Source: Fidelibacterota bacterium 46_43
Lineage (GTDB): Bacteria > Fidelibacterota > Fidelibacteria > Fidelibacterales > Fidelibacteraceae
NCBI GenBank assembly: GCA_001509335.1
Contig: LGGY01000126.1
Span: 1 to 28,575, forward strand
Length of the DNA stretch: 28,575 nucleotides
Reading direction: 5' to 3'
Below the pieces are notes generated by a model. It was not told the origin of the DNA, made no database searches, and worked only from the letters and a program-made list of their open reading frames with translations. Position numbers and translations under genes: made by a program. Below are positions 15,668 through 23,477 of this stretch, piece after piece (position 1 is the stretch's first letter; every line of letters begins with the position of its first letter).

Positions 15668-16275
15668 AAGGACCGGAAAAAATCATCATAGCGGTCACCG
15701 GTGCCACAGGTGCTCCACTGGCTGACCATCTTATCCGTCAGCTGGCACACCGGATTCCGGAAATCCATATCATCTTTTCCTACATGGGGGAAAAGGTTTT
15801 CCGTCAGGAGGTGAGAGTACCGAAAAATCTTTCACTCGATGATTATTTTTCCGAATTCCATTCCATTCGTATCTGGGATCCCGGTAATTTTTCTGCGCCT
15901 TTTGCCAGCGGGTCAGGGGTTGCCCATGCAATGGTGATTATTCCATGCTCCATGAAAACCCTCTCGGCTGTGGCGAACGGATACTCCTATTCCCTAATCG
16001 AACGGGCTGCTGATGTGATGCTGAAAGAGCGGAGAACACTCGTACTGGTTCCCCGGGAAACTCCCCTGAATTCCATCCACCTTCAAAATATGCTACAGGC
16101 CGGAAAAGCTGGTGCTATTATTTTGCCGCCTGTCCCTGCCTTTTATACCTTTCCCGAAAGCCTGGAGGATATCAAAGCCTATATCAGCGGTAAAATTATG
16201 GAAAACCTGAAAATCTCCCATGAACTCTATCCACGCTGGTCTGACCATAATGAGAACGAACCCAACCGGCCCTGA
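15664..16275 (+). CDS. ubiX: Flavin prenyltransferase UbiX
   Basis: A 203-residue flavoprotein that attaches a dimethylallyl group to FMN, making the prenyl-FMN cofactor of UbiD-type decarboxylases. Signatures: AVTGATGAPLA (residues 10-20, FMN phosphate loop), IIPCSMKTLSAVANG, SLIERAADVMLKERRTLVLV, and RETPLNSIHLQNM. In menaquinone synthesis by the futalosine route a UbiD-like decarboxylase acts after the prenyltransferase, so placement between mqnP and menG is logical; that decarboxylase is not in the window. The start overlaps the mqnP stop by 4 nt (ATGA). Confidence 0.93.
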   Translation: MKGPEKIIIAVTGATGAPLADHLIRQLAHRIPEIHIIFSYMGEKVFRQEVRVPKNLSLDDYFSEFHSIRIWDPGNFSAPFASGSGVAHAMVIIPCSMKTLSAVANGYSYSLIERAADVMLKERRTLVLVPRETPLNSIHLQNMLQAGKAGAIILPPVPAFYTFPESLEDIKAYISGKIMENLKISHELYPRWSDHNENEPNRP

Positions 16276-16963
16276 AAAGGATAAAATCCGGTCACTTTTC
16301 GATTCCATCTCGCCGGTGTATGATTTCCTCAACCATTTCCTCAGTTTCGGACTGGACCATGTCTGGCGAAAACGCCTGGTACGTGCTATGGATATCAATA
16401 CTCACGAGTCCATACTCGATGCCGCCTGTGGCACCGGTGCCCTGACCCGTATCATCCTCAAAAGATATCCGGATATTCCTTTTCAACTGACAGGAATAGA
16501 TCTTTCCCCGAAGATGCTTCACATCGCCGGTACACGTATCCACGATAAGCGGATACAATTTCGCCTTGGAGACCTGGAAGCACTTCCCTTTGAAGATGAC
16601 ATATTTCATCATGCCATGGTGGCTTTTGGCGTAAGAAATTTGGAAAATCTTGCGTTGGGAATCGAGGAATTATACCGGGTGCTGAAACCAAAAGGGAATC
16701 TGTATATCCTGGAATTTTCCGTCCCCCCAAAAGGCTTGTGGTACACCGTTTTCCGTTTTTATTTTCATCATATTCTCCCCCGGATTGGCAAGAGAATCTC
16801 ACGGCATCCCCGTGCGTATGCCTATCTGCCCGGTTCGGTGGATCGCTTCCCGTCTCCGGATGTGTTTGCAAAATGTTTGCAAGACTCCGGTTTCTCCGTG
16901 TCTGATATCATTCCCATGAGCGGTGGTGTGTGTCACATGTATCATGCCGCTAAAATCAGATAG
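16250..16963 (+). CDS. menG: Demethylmenaquinone methyltransferase (UbiE/MenG family)
   Basis: A class I SAM-dependent methyltransferase of 237 residues that makes the last step to menaquinone. Features: RSLFDSISPVYDFLNHFLSF near the N-terminus, SAM motif I ILDAACGTGALT (about residues 55-66), DLSPKML, LEALPFEDD, AFGVRNLEN, and the C-terminal YLPGSVDRFPSP typical of UbiE. With no ubiquinone-specific genes nearby and a MqnP-like neighbour, menaquinone is the likelier product. The ATG at 16250 gives the family N-terminus and overlaps ubiX by 26 nt; an in-frame ATG at 16220 would add 10 residues. It ends the seven-gene run begun at 10769. Confidence 0.92.
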   Translation: MRTNPTGPEKDKIRSLFDSISPVYDFLNHFLSFGLDHVWRKRLVRAMDINTHESILDAACGTGALTRIILKRYPDIPFQLTGIDLSPKMLHIAGTRIHDKRIQFRLGDLEALPFEDDIFHHAMVAFGVRNLENLALGIEELYRVLKPKGNLYILEFSVPPKGLWYTVFRFYFHHILPRIGKRISRHPRAYAYLPGSVDRFPSPDVFAKCLQDSGFSVSDIIPMSGGVCHMYHAAKIR

Positions 16964-16998
16964 AAGTCTGTGAACCTGGATAAGCCTTCCCTTGTGCG

Positions 16999-17027
16999 TT
17001 GATTTTCCCGCATAAAAGCGTTACATT
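16999..17027 (+). promoter_or_regulatory. Likely promoter of the gpmI-led run
   Basis: TTGATT (16999-17004), a 17-nt spacer and TACATT (17022-17027) lie 26 nt upstream of the gpmI start, in a 90-bp gap. Spacing is ideal and both hexamers are close to consensus. Confidence 0.5.
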
Positions 17028-17053
17028 TTTATCTATTTATACAAGGAGAAAAC

Positions 17054-18580
17054 ATGCCAAATAAAGTATTACTTATGATCCTGGATGGTTACGGACTCCG
17101 GGAAGAGAAAGAAAACAATGCCACAAAACTTGCATATACACCGAATTTAAACATGTTGTTTAAGGAAAGACCCTGGACATCTCTCACGTGTAACGGAAAA
17201 GCTGTCGGACTCCCGGACGGTGTGATGGGTAATTCGGAAGTGGGGCATTTAAATATAGGTGCCGGACGGATTGTCAAACAGGATTTGGTTCGTATTGATG
17301 AATCCTTCGAAAAGGAAACCTTCAGGGACAATCCAATATACCGGAAATGTGTAAATGTGTGCAAATCACGGACAAGCCGCTTTCATCTTATGGGACTCCT
17401 TTCGGATGCGGGAGTCCATTCCCAGATTTCCCATCTGAAGAATATCATGTTGGAACTCAAAAAAGATGGTTTTAAAGAAGTGTATGTCCATGCCCTGATG
17501 GATGGCCGGGATACACCCCCCAACAGCGGAGTCGACTATATCCGGGATTTGCTCGCTTTTATGAAAGAGCACAAAATCGGCAAATTATCTACCATTATCG
17601 GGCGGTATTATGGGATGGACCGGGATAAGCGATGGGAGCGGATTGAAAAAGCTTACCGCATGCTGACCGAAGGAATGGGTGAACATGTGGATGATCCTGT
17701 TGCCTATATGAAAAAGAAATATAAGGAAAAAATCACTGATGAATTTATGGATCCGGCAGTGGTAAAAAATTCCGGATATAATGGATTGATCATACCCGGA
17801 GATACAGTATTGACCTTTAACTTCAGGGCGGACAGGATGCGTGAAATCGCCATTGCATTGAATGATCCTGAATTTTCAGAATTCCGGACCCGTAAGCTGG
17901 GATTGAATTATGTGACCATGACCCGGTATCAGGCTGAATTTCCCTATCCCGTTTTATTCGACAAACAGAAGCTCACCAACATCTTTGGGGAAATGGTCAG
18001 CAAAGCCGGAATGAAACAGCTTCGGATTGCCGAAACTGAAAAATATGCCCATGTGACCTATTTTTTTAATGGTGGTGAGGAAAAACAATTTGAGGAGGAA
18101 GAACGGATTCTGGTTCCTTCTCCCAAAGTGGCAACGTATGACCTGAAACCGGAAATGAGTGCTCCCGAGGTCAGCGATAAACTGATTGAAGTCATCAGGA
18201 GTGATACATACGATGTCATTATTTTAAATTATGCCAATGGCGATATGGTCGGTCACACCGGCGTCCTGGAAGCGGCAGTAAAAGCTTTGGAATACCTGGA
18301 TACCCGTATCGGTGAAGTTGTCAAGCTTTTTAACGAAAAGGGTGGGACTGTTTTTGTAACAGCTGATCATGGAAACTGCGAAGAGATGTGGGATGCCAAA
18401 AACGGACAGCCCCATACCCAGCACACCATGAACAAAGTCCCCTTTATTATTGTGGAACCGGAGATTCAATCTTATACATTCAAAAAAGACGGTAAATTGG
18501 CAGATATTGCGCCGACCCTGTTGAAATGGTTGGATGTGCCGAAACCTGTCGAAATGGACGGAGAATGCCTCGTTGATTGA
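17054..18580 (+). CDS. gpmI: 2,3-bisphosphoglycerate-independent phosphoglycerate mutase
   Basis: A 508-residue cytoplasmic, Mn-dependent enzyme interconverting 3- and 2-phosphoglycerate in glycolysis and gluconeogenesis. The alkaline-phosphatase-fold metal site opens with LMILDGYG (Asp11), and the phosphoserine nucleophile is Ser61 in VMGNSEVGHLNIGAGR. MDGRDTPP, GRYYGMDRDKRWER, FNFRADRMRE and VTADHGNCEEMWD complete the family set. Length is normal. The start has an excellent AAGGAG 7 nt upstream and a likely promoter before it. It overlaps the heptose kinase gene, so it appears to lead a long plus-strand transcript. Confidence 0.96.
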   Translation: MPNKVLLMILDGYGLREEKENNATKLAYTPNLNMLFKERPWTSLTCNGKAVGLPDGVMGNSEVGHLNIGAGRIVKQDLVRIDESFEKETFRDNPIYRKCVNVCKSRTSRFHLMGLLSDAGVHSQISHLKNIMLELKKDGFKEVYVHALMDGRDTPPNSGVDYIRDLLAFMKEHKIGKLSTIIGRYYGMDRDKRWERIEKAYRMLTEGMGEHVDDPVAYMKKKYKEKITDEFMDPAVVKNSGYNGLIIPGDTVLTFNFRADRMREIAIALNDPEFSEFRTRKLGLNYVTMTRYQAEFPYPVLFDKQKLTNIFGEMVSKAGMKQLRIAETEKYAHVTYFFNGGEEKQFEEEERILVPSPKVATYDLKPEMSAPEVSDKLIEVIRSDTYDVIILNYANGDMVGHTGVLEAAVKALEYLDTRIGEVVKLFNEKGGTVFVTADHGNCEEMWDAKNGQPHTQHTMNKVPFIIVEPEIQSYTFKKDGKLADIAPTLLKWLDVPKPVEMDGECLVD

Positions 18581-19568
18581 TCTGATCAGGCATGTGGATT
18601 TTAATGAAGCTGAGAAACGCTTCGGCAAGCTCCGGATCGGTGTGATTGGGGATGTAATGCTGGATGTGTATCACGAAGGGAAAGTCTCCCGGATTTCCCC
18701 CGAAGCACCGGTGCCAATTGTTGATATCCGGTCATCTGTTATCAAACCCGGCGGTGCTGCCAATGTATGCCGGAATATCCGCTCTCTGGGGGCATCCTGT
18801 TCCATCTTCGGTATCACAGGACAAGATCAGCAGGGAGAAGATTTAAAAGGTTTGTTTGCTGAAGATCATGTCAATACCGACGGGTTGGTATTAGTAGACG
18901 ATCGTCCGACAACCACCAAGACACGTGTCCTGAGCGATGGACAGCAGTTGTTGCGGATGGATCATGAAGAAAAAACATGGATTCCTGAGAATATATGCCA
19001 TGACTTGATCCGCAGGTTTCAGGATCAGGCAGATTCGCTGAATGCCGTGATTTTTCAGGATTATAACAAAGGTGTATTATCCCCGGAATTGATCAAGAAT
19101 GTGCTTTCTATCTGCAAAAAATACAAAATTCCGGTATTTATCGATCCCAAATTTGAAAATTACCGGCTCTTCCATCAGGTTTTCTTTTTTAAACCCAACC
19201 GGAAAGAAGCGGAAGATCTGCTCCACATCAAAATTAATTCACCGGATGATGCCTGCCTTGCCGCACGGGAAATCCGCAGAATCTTGAAAGCCGAGAATGT
19301 TCTTATCACTCTGGGTGAAGACGGGATGGTTCTCCTGGAAGCATCGGACACCTGTTTGAAAATCCCCACCCGGGCCCGGAAAATTCATGATGTGACCGGT
19401 GCCGGAGATACGGTGATTTCTACTGTTGCCCTTTTTTCTGCTGCCGGGTATTCCCTCAGGATAAGTACAGTTATGGCAAATCTTGCCGCTGGCAAAGTGT
19501 GTGAAGAGGTGGGCATTATTCCTATTACACTTAAAGCCCTGAAAGAAATGAGCCAAAATTTTCTTTAA
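18573..19568 (+). CDS. rfaE1: D-glycero-beta-D-manno-heptose-7-phosphate kinase (RfaE1/HldE kinase domain)
   Basis: A PfkB/ribokinase-family kinase of about 331 residues that phosphorylates heptose-7-phosphate at C1 for the ADP-heptose of LPS core. Signatures: IGVIGDVMLDVY, SRISPEAPVPIVD, KPGGAANVCRNI, and the catalytic DVTGAGDT (Asp as base). Only the kinase part is present; the cytidylyltransferase-like half of two-domain HldE is missing, so a separate RfaE2 is expected elsewhere. I favour the TTG at 18573: GGAG (18560-18563) lies 9 nt before it, and the N-terminus MIDLIRHVDFNEAEKRFGKL fits the family. The ATG at 18534 lacks a good ribosome-binding site and would overlap gpmI by 47 nt, instead of 8. 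Confidence 0.88.
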   Translation: MIDLIRHVDFNEAEKRFGKLRIGVIGDVMLDVYHEGKVSRISPEAPVPIVDIRSSVIKPGGAANVCRNIRSLGASCSIFGITGQDQQGEDLKGLFAEDHVNTDGLVLVDDRPTTTKTRVLSDGQQLLRMDHEEKTWIPENICHDLIRRFQDQADSLNAVIFQDYNKGVLSPELIKNVLSICKKYKIPVFIDPKFENYRLFHQVFFFKPNRKEAEDLLHIKINSPDDACLAAREIRRILKAENVLITLGEDGMVLLEASDTCLKIPTRARKIHDVTGAGDTVISTVALFSAAGYSLRISTVMANLAAGKVCEEVGIIPITLKALKEMSQNFL

Positions 19569-19609
19569 TTCATAAATATTGTTTTCTTACCTTTCCTGAT
19601 GAGGCTTTG

Positions 19610-21184
19610 ATGAAACGAATAAATATCCTGATACTATTTCTGCTGTGGATACCGATCTCTCAGCTCTATGCTGTCAGTCCCCATTATTCGGAAAAAATGA
19701 CCAATTATCACTCTTTTCGGTATTTATATTCCATGTCACAATCTGATGACAAGACGTATTTTGCAACGAATAATGGAGTGATTGTCTATTCCCATCTTTT
19801 CCATAAGTGGCAAAAACCGATGAACCGCCCCATGGGACTTCCGGACACCGATATCCGGACCATCTATTATCACCGGGCTACAGGTTATCTGTGGGCCGCG
19901 GTGAACAGAGATCTGTATGTATTATTTGGGGATGCAGCCTTTCAGTGGGAGAAAGTTGATTTTCAGGGATACTGTAAACGGATCGGAAGTGACGGAAACA
20001 GGCTTTTTGCCGATACATACGACGGAATTGTGGAATTGGATCCCTATACAGGAAACTTTATCAAAACGATTCATGAACCGAATATGAAAATTAACTGGTC
20101 TGTCTCAGGTATTGAGATGGATTTATATCAGGTGCAGTTTACCGGAGAATATTTTATTGATACAGAGGGTTCCGTCGTGAAAAGCCCTTTCGTAAAATAT
20201 CCCATCGCATTTTCAGTATACGGTAATTCCCAAAATCTGTGGATGGGTACATTGGGAAACGGGCTATACACCGGTGACAGAGCCATCAGAACTGTTGAAC
20301 ATCAGCCTTATGGCCTGTTGAACGACAATGTGACCCGGTGTTTTGCCAGCGGGGATCAGATTTTTATCGGTCATGGAATTGATTATAAGGGATTGGATGA
20401 CCGGAATGGGTGGACTGAAACCCGTGAAGAATTCCAGGTGTTTGAGTGGATTGATGATGATGATGTCCCTGTGTTGGGGAATCAGTCTGTCCGGGGATTT
20501 ATGCAGTACCATGATACTCTCCTCGTCATCACCGACCATTCAATCATTGTGTCCGGCCCCGGTGAGGATAATTTCCAGACCATTACGCCCGGTGTGGGAC
20601 TCATCAATACCGTCCATGACGTGGTTCAACAGGGTCGTACCGGTTGGATTATAGCCGAAACCGGCGTTTTTGAGGTTGATTTGAAAGAGCTGTATGTCCG
20701 CCCGGTTCAGGATATTCCCATTAAAATACAGACTGGCCTGCAAATAAACGATTATTTATACCTTGGATCATATGCCGGTATAATGGTTTATGAGGTTTCT
20801 GATACCAATCATCTGGATTTCAGAAAGAATTTCATCAATATCCGGTATGGTGTGGATCATTTAACTGAGAATGGGAAACTTATTTACTGGAGTGATGATG
20901 TCTTCATTATGGAATCCGACCTCAGGCTGGAATCGGTCCGCACCTTGCCTGTGACAGGCTTAAGGCGGGGCATTCGGATTACCGATATTGCCTGTGATAC
21001 GTCGTATGTATGGGTCGGAACGAATCAGGGACTCTTCTCGTACAATCTCAAAACAGAACAGACAGCACATCTTACACGGGAGGAAGGCCTTTGCAGCAAT
21101 ACAATTCAGACATTGGAAATATCCGGTAATATCTTATATATTGGAACAGATCAGGGATTAACCCGCTATGAAATATATCGATAA
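19610..21184 (+). CDS. Secreted two-component-regulator-propeller-like protein
   Basis: A 524-residue exported protein (signal peptide about residues 1-21, ILILFLLWIPISQLYA). The body is made of short beta-propeller blades of the regulator-propeller type, such as KTYFATNNGVIVYSHL, NLWMGTLGNGLYTGD, YVWVGTNQGLFSYN and LYIGTDQGLTRYE. These often sense or bind ligands in two-component receptors, but no membrane segment, kinase or other output domain follows, so this is a free propeller. No sorting domain is visible at the C-terminus. The ATG at 19610 is chosen because GAGG lies 5 nt before it. It overlaps the GWxTD gene by 17 nt, suggesting the two act together. Function is unknown. Confidence 0.75.
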   Translation: MKRINILILFLLWIPISQLYAVSPHYSEKMTNYHSFRYLYSMSQSDDKTYFATNNGVIVYSHLFHKWQKPMNRPMGLPDTDIRTIYYHRATGYLWAAVNRDLYVLFGDAAFQWEKVDFQGYCKRIGSDGNRLFADTYDGIVELDPYTGNFIKTIHEPNMKINWSVSGIEMDLYQVQFTGEYFIDTEGSVVKSPFVKYPIAFSVYGNSQNLWMGTLGNGLYTGDRAIRTVEHQPYGLLNDNVTRCFASGDQIFIGHGIDYKGLDDRNGWTETREEFQVFEWIDDDDVPVLGNQSVRGFMQYHDTLLVITDHSIIVSGPGEDNFQTITPGVGLINTVHDVVQQGRTGWIIAETGVFEVDLKELYVRPVQDIPIKIQTGLQINDYLYLGSYAGIMVYEVSDTNHLDFRKNFINIRYGVDHLTENGKLIYWSDDVFIMESDLRLESVRTLPVTGLRRGIRITDIACDTSYVWVGTNQGLFSYNLKTEQTAHLTREEGLCSNTIQTLEISGNILYIGTDQGLTRYEIYR

Positions 21185-22388
21185 AAAACTACTATTAATT
21201 TTACTTGCAGGAGTTTCTGTTCTTTTCGCCGCAGCCCAAGACGAAGATCCTATTCGTTTCCAGGTGGATCACAGAATAAGACCTTCAGACAAAGCGGGAT
21301 ATGGACAACTTGAAATGACCATCAGGGTCCCCAATAAATCGATTCTTTTTAAGAAAAGCGGTGAAGAATTTGAAGCAAAACTGGATGTAACCATTTCAAT
21401 TTTACACAACGGTAAAAAAATTGCCGGCGATACCTGGTTTGAAACCATAACAACCCGTTCCTATGAAAAAACCATTGCATCCAATCAATACACGGAATTG
21501 AAAAAAACCTACGAATTAAAAGCTGAGGATATGACGGTTGTGGTCTATGTGGCGGATATTTTAACTCAGCGAAAAGGGAAAAAGGAGTTTACTGCCGAAT
21601 TATCTCTGTTCAAGGATACCGCATGGTTCCTGGGTGAGGTTTTCCCGGCGGATGAACCCATCCACGTGGATAGTTCAAAAACCCCCCCTGTCCGGTATAT
21701 TCGTTTTATTTTTTCTGCCGCCGGCAAAGAAGGAAAAGAAAAATTTACTTTCCGTATTTTTGACGATGGAAAAAAAATTCGTGAAGGATATTTCTTTGTC
21801 AACCTAAAAAAGAGTCCCCGCGATTATGCCTTTCCTGTCTCCATTGATGAACTGGGATACAAAACATATACCCTTGAATTGTCAACCATGATTGATGATA
21901 AAGAAATCAGGCGTTCCACCCGGTTTCAGATACGATGGGAGGAGATGTCTCCCCTGATTCATGACCTGGATCTGGCCGTGCGTCAGATGCGTTATTTACG
22001 TATGACCAATTTTATACAGGCTGACGAATATCAGAAAATGCTGAATGCCACCGGAGATGAACAGAAAAAGCTCTTTCAGGATTTTTGGAAACGAAATGAC
22101 CCGTCTCCCAACACACCGAATAATGAGCTGATGAATGAATATTTTCACAGAATCGAGCTGGCCAATCAACTATTTTCCGGTTTTCTGGATGGATGGGAAA
22201 GCGACCGTGGCATGATATATACCATTTTTGGTGAGCCTGATGACGTGGAACAACACACCTTTGATCTGTCAACGAAACCTTATATCATCTGGTATTATCA
22301 TAATCTGAACAGACAATTTGTCTTTATGGATTACACCGGATTCGGGGATTACCAACTTACGCAACCTGTGTTTGATGTAACATATTAA
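21168..22388 (+). CDS. GWxTD-domain protein, exported
   Basis: A 406-residue protein with an N-terminal signal peptide (LLLILLAGVSVLFAAAQ). Residues about 25-250 look like two beta-sandwich regions. The C-terminal third carries the GWxTD domain: FLDGWESDRGMIYTIFGEPD (here with Ser in place of Thr) after a helical segment with DEYQKML and DFWKRNDPSP, and then IIWYYH and FVFMDY strands. This domain is known mainly from FCB-group and Acidobacteria-type genomes and has no firm function; it is often found with propeller or peptidase genes. It overlaps the propeller gene by 17 nt and is followed after 8 nt by the dehydrogenase-like pseudoenzyme. Confidence 0.85.
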   Translation: MKYIDKKLLLILLAGVSVLFAAAQDEDPIRFQVDHRIRPSDKAGYGQLEMTIRVPNKSILFKKSGEEFEAKLDVTISILHNGKKIAGDTWFETITTRSYEKTIASNQYTELKKTYELKAEDMTVVVYVADILTQRKGKKEFTAELSLFKDTAWFLGEVFPADEPIHVDSSKTPPVRYIRFIFSAAGKEGKEKFTFRIFDDGKKIREGYFFVNLKKSPRDYAFPVSIDELGYKTYTLELSTMIDDKEIRRSTRFQIRWEEMSPLIHDLDLAVRQMRYLRMTNFIQADEYQKMLNATGDEQKKLFQDFWKRNDPSPNTPNNELMNEYFHRIELANQLFSGFLDGWESDRGMIYTIFGEPDDVEQHTFDLSTKPYIIWYYHNLNRQFVFMDYTGFGDYQLTQPVFDVTY

Positions 22389-22396
22389 GTGGCTTT

Positions 22397-23452
22397 ATGA
22401 ACGTTGCTTCATTTTCCTACAGGGGAAATCATTCAGCCTTCAAAGAGGAAATCCTCTCGTTGACGGATATTGTCAATGCTTATTTTAAAACAAAAGTCAC
22501 GGTCGAATTTTATACAGATCAGAAAAAAAATATTGATACCACAACATCTCTTCTGACGGAAGAATTTTTTCAAAAATCACTCCGCACGTATAAAGCTGTA
22601 TTCACTGACCAGATGGATGATAGAAGTATCAAAAACAGCAGAAGGATCCGTCTGAGACTTTTTCATGCCATGAATTATGATTTGGCCATACGGCCGGTGA
22701 TCATGTATCATGAGAGTACATCTTCCCTGAAAGGCATTCAGGTCCCCGATGTCCGCCTGTATCTGTGCCGCGAAACGCGTCTCCGTCCCGTAAGTTTAAA
22801 CCGTGATACCCATTATCCCGGCAGGGATTTTGAAGTGATTTCCGATCAGAGTTTCTATCCGGTATCCTATATGAAAAAAGTTCTTTCGTGTTTTCTCGAA
22901 CTGGCGGACAAAAAGCATGCCGAGGATGTTGTGATGGTGCTGCCGGTTACTATTAAAAGCAGTATCTTTAAAAAATGGGCGGTGCTGTTTGATGCATTAA
23001 GCGCAGAATCCAAAATGCCCTCACTCATTCTCACGGTTCAGGAATTCTGGAAATCTTTTACGGAAACACCCAAAAAATTCCGTTGGATCTTTGCACCGGA
23101 TCCATTGGGTGATATGCTATTCTATTCCCTGAATATGCTTTTGAATAAAGGTTTCTTTTCCTGTTACGCCCTAATGACCGATGAGAACAAATTTTATATT
23201 GAAAATATCACTGAATTCTACAAAGGTGTTCTGAATTACCGCTCTCCTCTGAATGTGTACCATGCACTGGCCATGTTATATGATTTACTGGACATGGTGA
23301 TTCCGGCACGGGTATTGCGCAGGGGTATTTATGAGGCTATGGATAAAGGATGGCTGACACCTGAAATGGATGGCACCATGAGCCGGATGGCTGTCTCGGG
23401 ATTGTATACATCCTTTGTGGACAGAGAATTGTCAGAGAACGTCCGGACTTAA
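22397..23452 (+). CDS. Isocitrate/isopropylmalate dehydrogenase-like protein lacking catalytic residues (probable pseudoenzyme)
   Basis: A 351-residue protein with no signal peptide. Segments in order resemble the isocitrate/isopropylmalate dehydrogenase family: SLLTEEFFQKSLRTYKAVFT (51-70), an Arg-rich LRLFHAMNYDLAIRPV (86-101), PDVRLYLCRETR (117-128), VVMVLPVTIKSSIFKKW (178-194), FRWIFAPDPLGDM (228-240) and SPLNVYHALAMLYDLLDM (283-300). Active-site changes are severe. The N-terminal GDGIGPE loop is absent, the catalytic Lys of the HKANVLK-type motif has become Pro or Val (183-184), the metal Asp after it is Gln215, and in GDxxxD the first Asp (239) stays but the second is Tyr243. The HGSAPD cofactor loop is replaced by IENITEFY. 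It is therefore unlikely to be a dehydrogenase; a binding or regulatory role is possible. Fold assignment is by eye. Confidence 0.65.
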   Translation: MNVASFSYRGNHSAFKEEILSLTDIVNAYFKTKVTVEFYTDQKKNIDTTTSLLTEEFFQKSLRTYKAVFTDQMDDRSIKNSRRIRLRLFHAMNYDLAIRPVIMYHESTSSLKGIQVPDVRLYLCRETRLRPVSLNRDTHYPGRDFEVISDQSFYPVSYMKKVLSCFLELADKKHAEDVVMVLPVTIKSSIFKKWAVLFDALSAESKMPSLILTVQEFWKSFTETPKKFRWIFAPDPLGDMLFYSLNMLLNKGFFSCYALMTDENKFYIENITEFYKGVLNYRSPLNVYHALAMLYDLLDMVIPARVLRRGIYEAMDKGWLTPEMDGTMSRMAVSGLYTSFVDRELSENVRT

Positions 23453-23477
23453 ATTCTTGGCAGACAGGAGCTATTTC

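Noticed and set aside
14804..16963. Ubiquinone rather than menaquinone synthesis
   Set aside because: UbiA/UbiX/UbiE-type names fit both, but the prenyltransferase matches the MqnP branch and no ubiquinone-specific hydroxylase or UbiG is present; the anaerobic character of other genes also favours menaquinone.
19610..22388. PorZ-like or type IX secretion components
   Set aside because: The propeller resembles the N-terminal part of such proteins, but there is no C-terminal sorting domain and no Por gene nearby.
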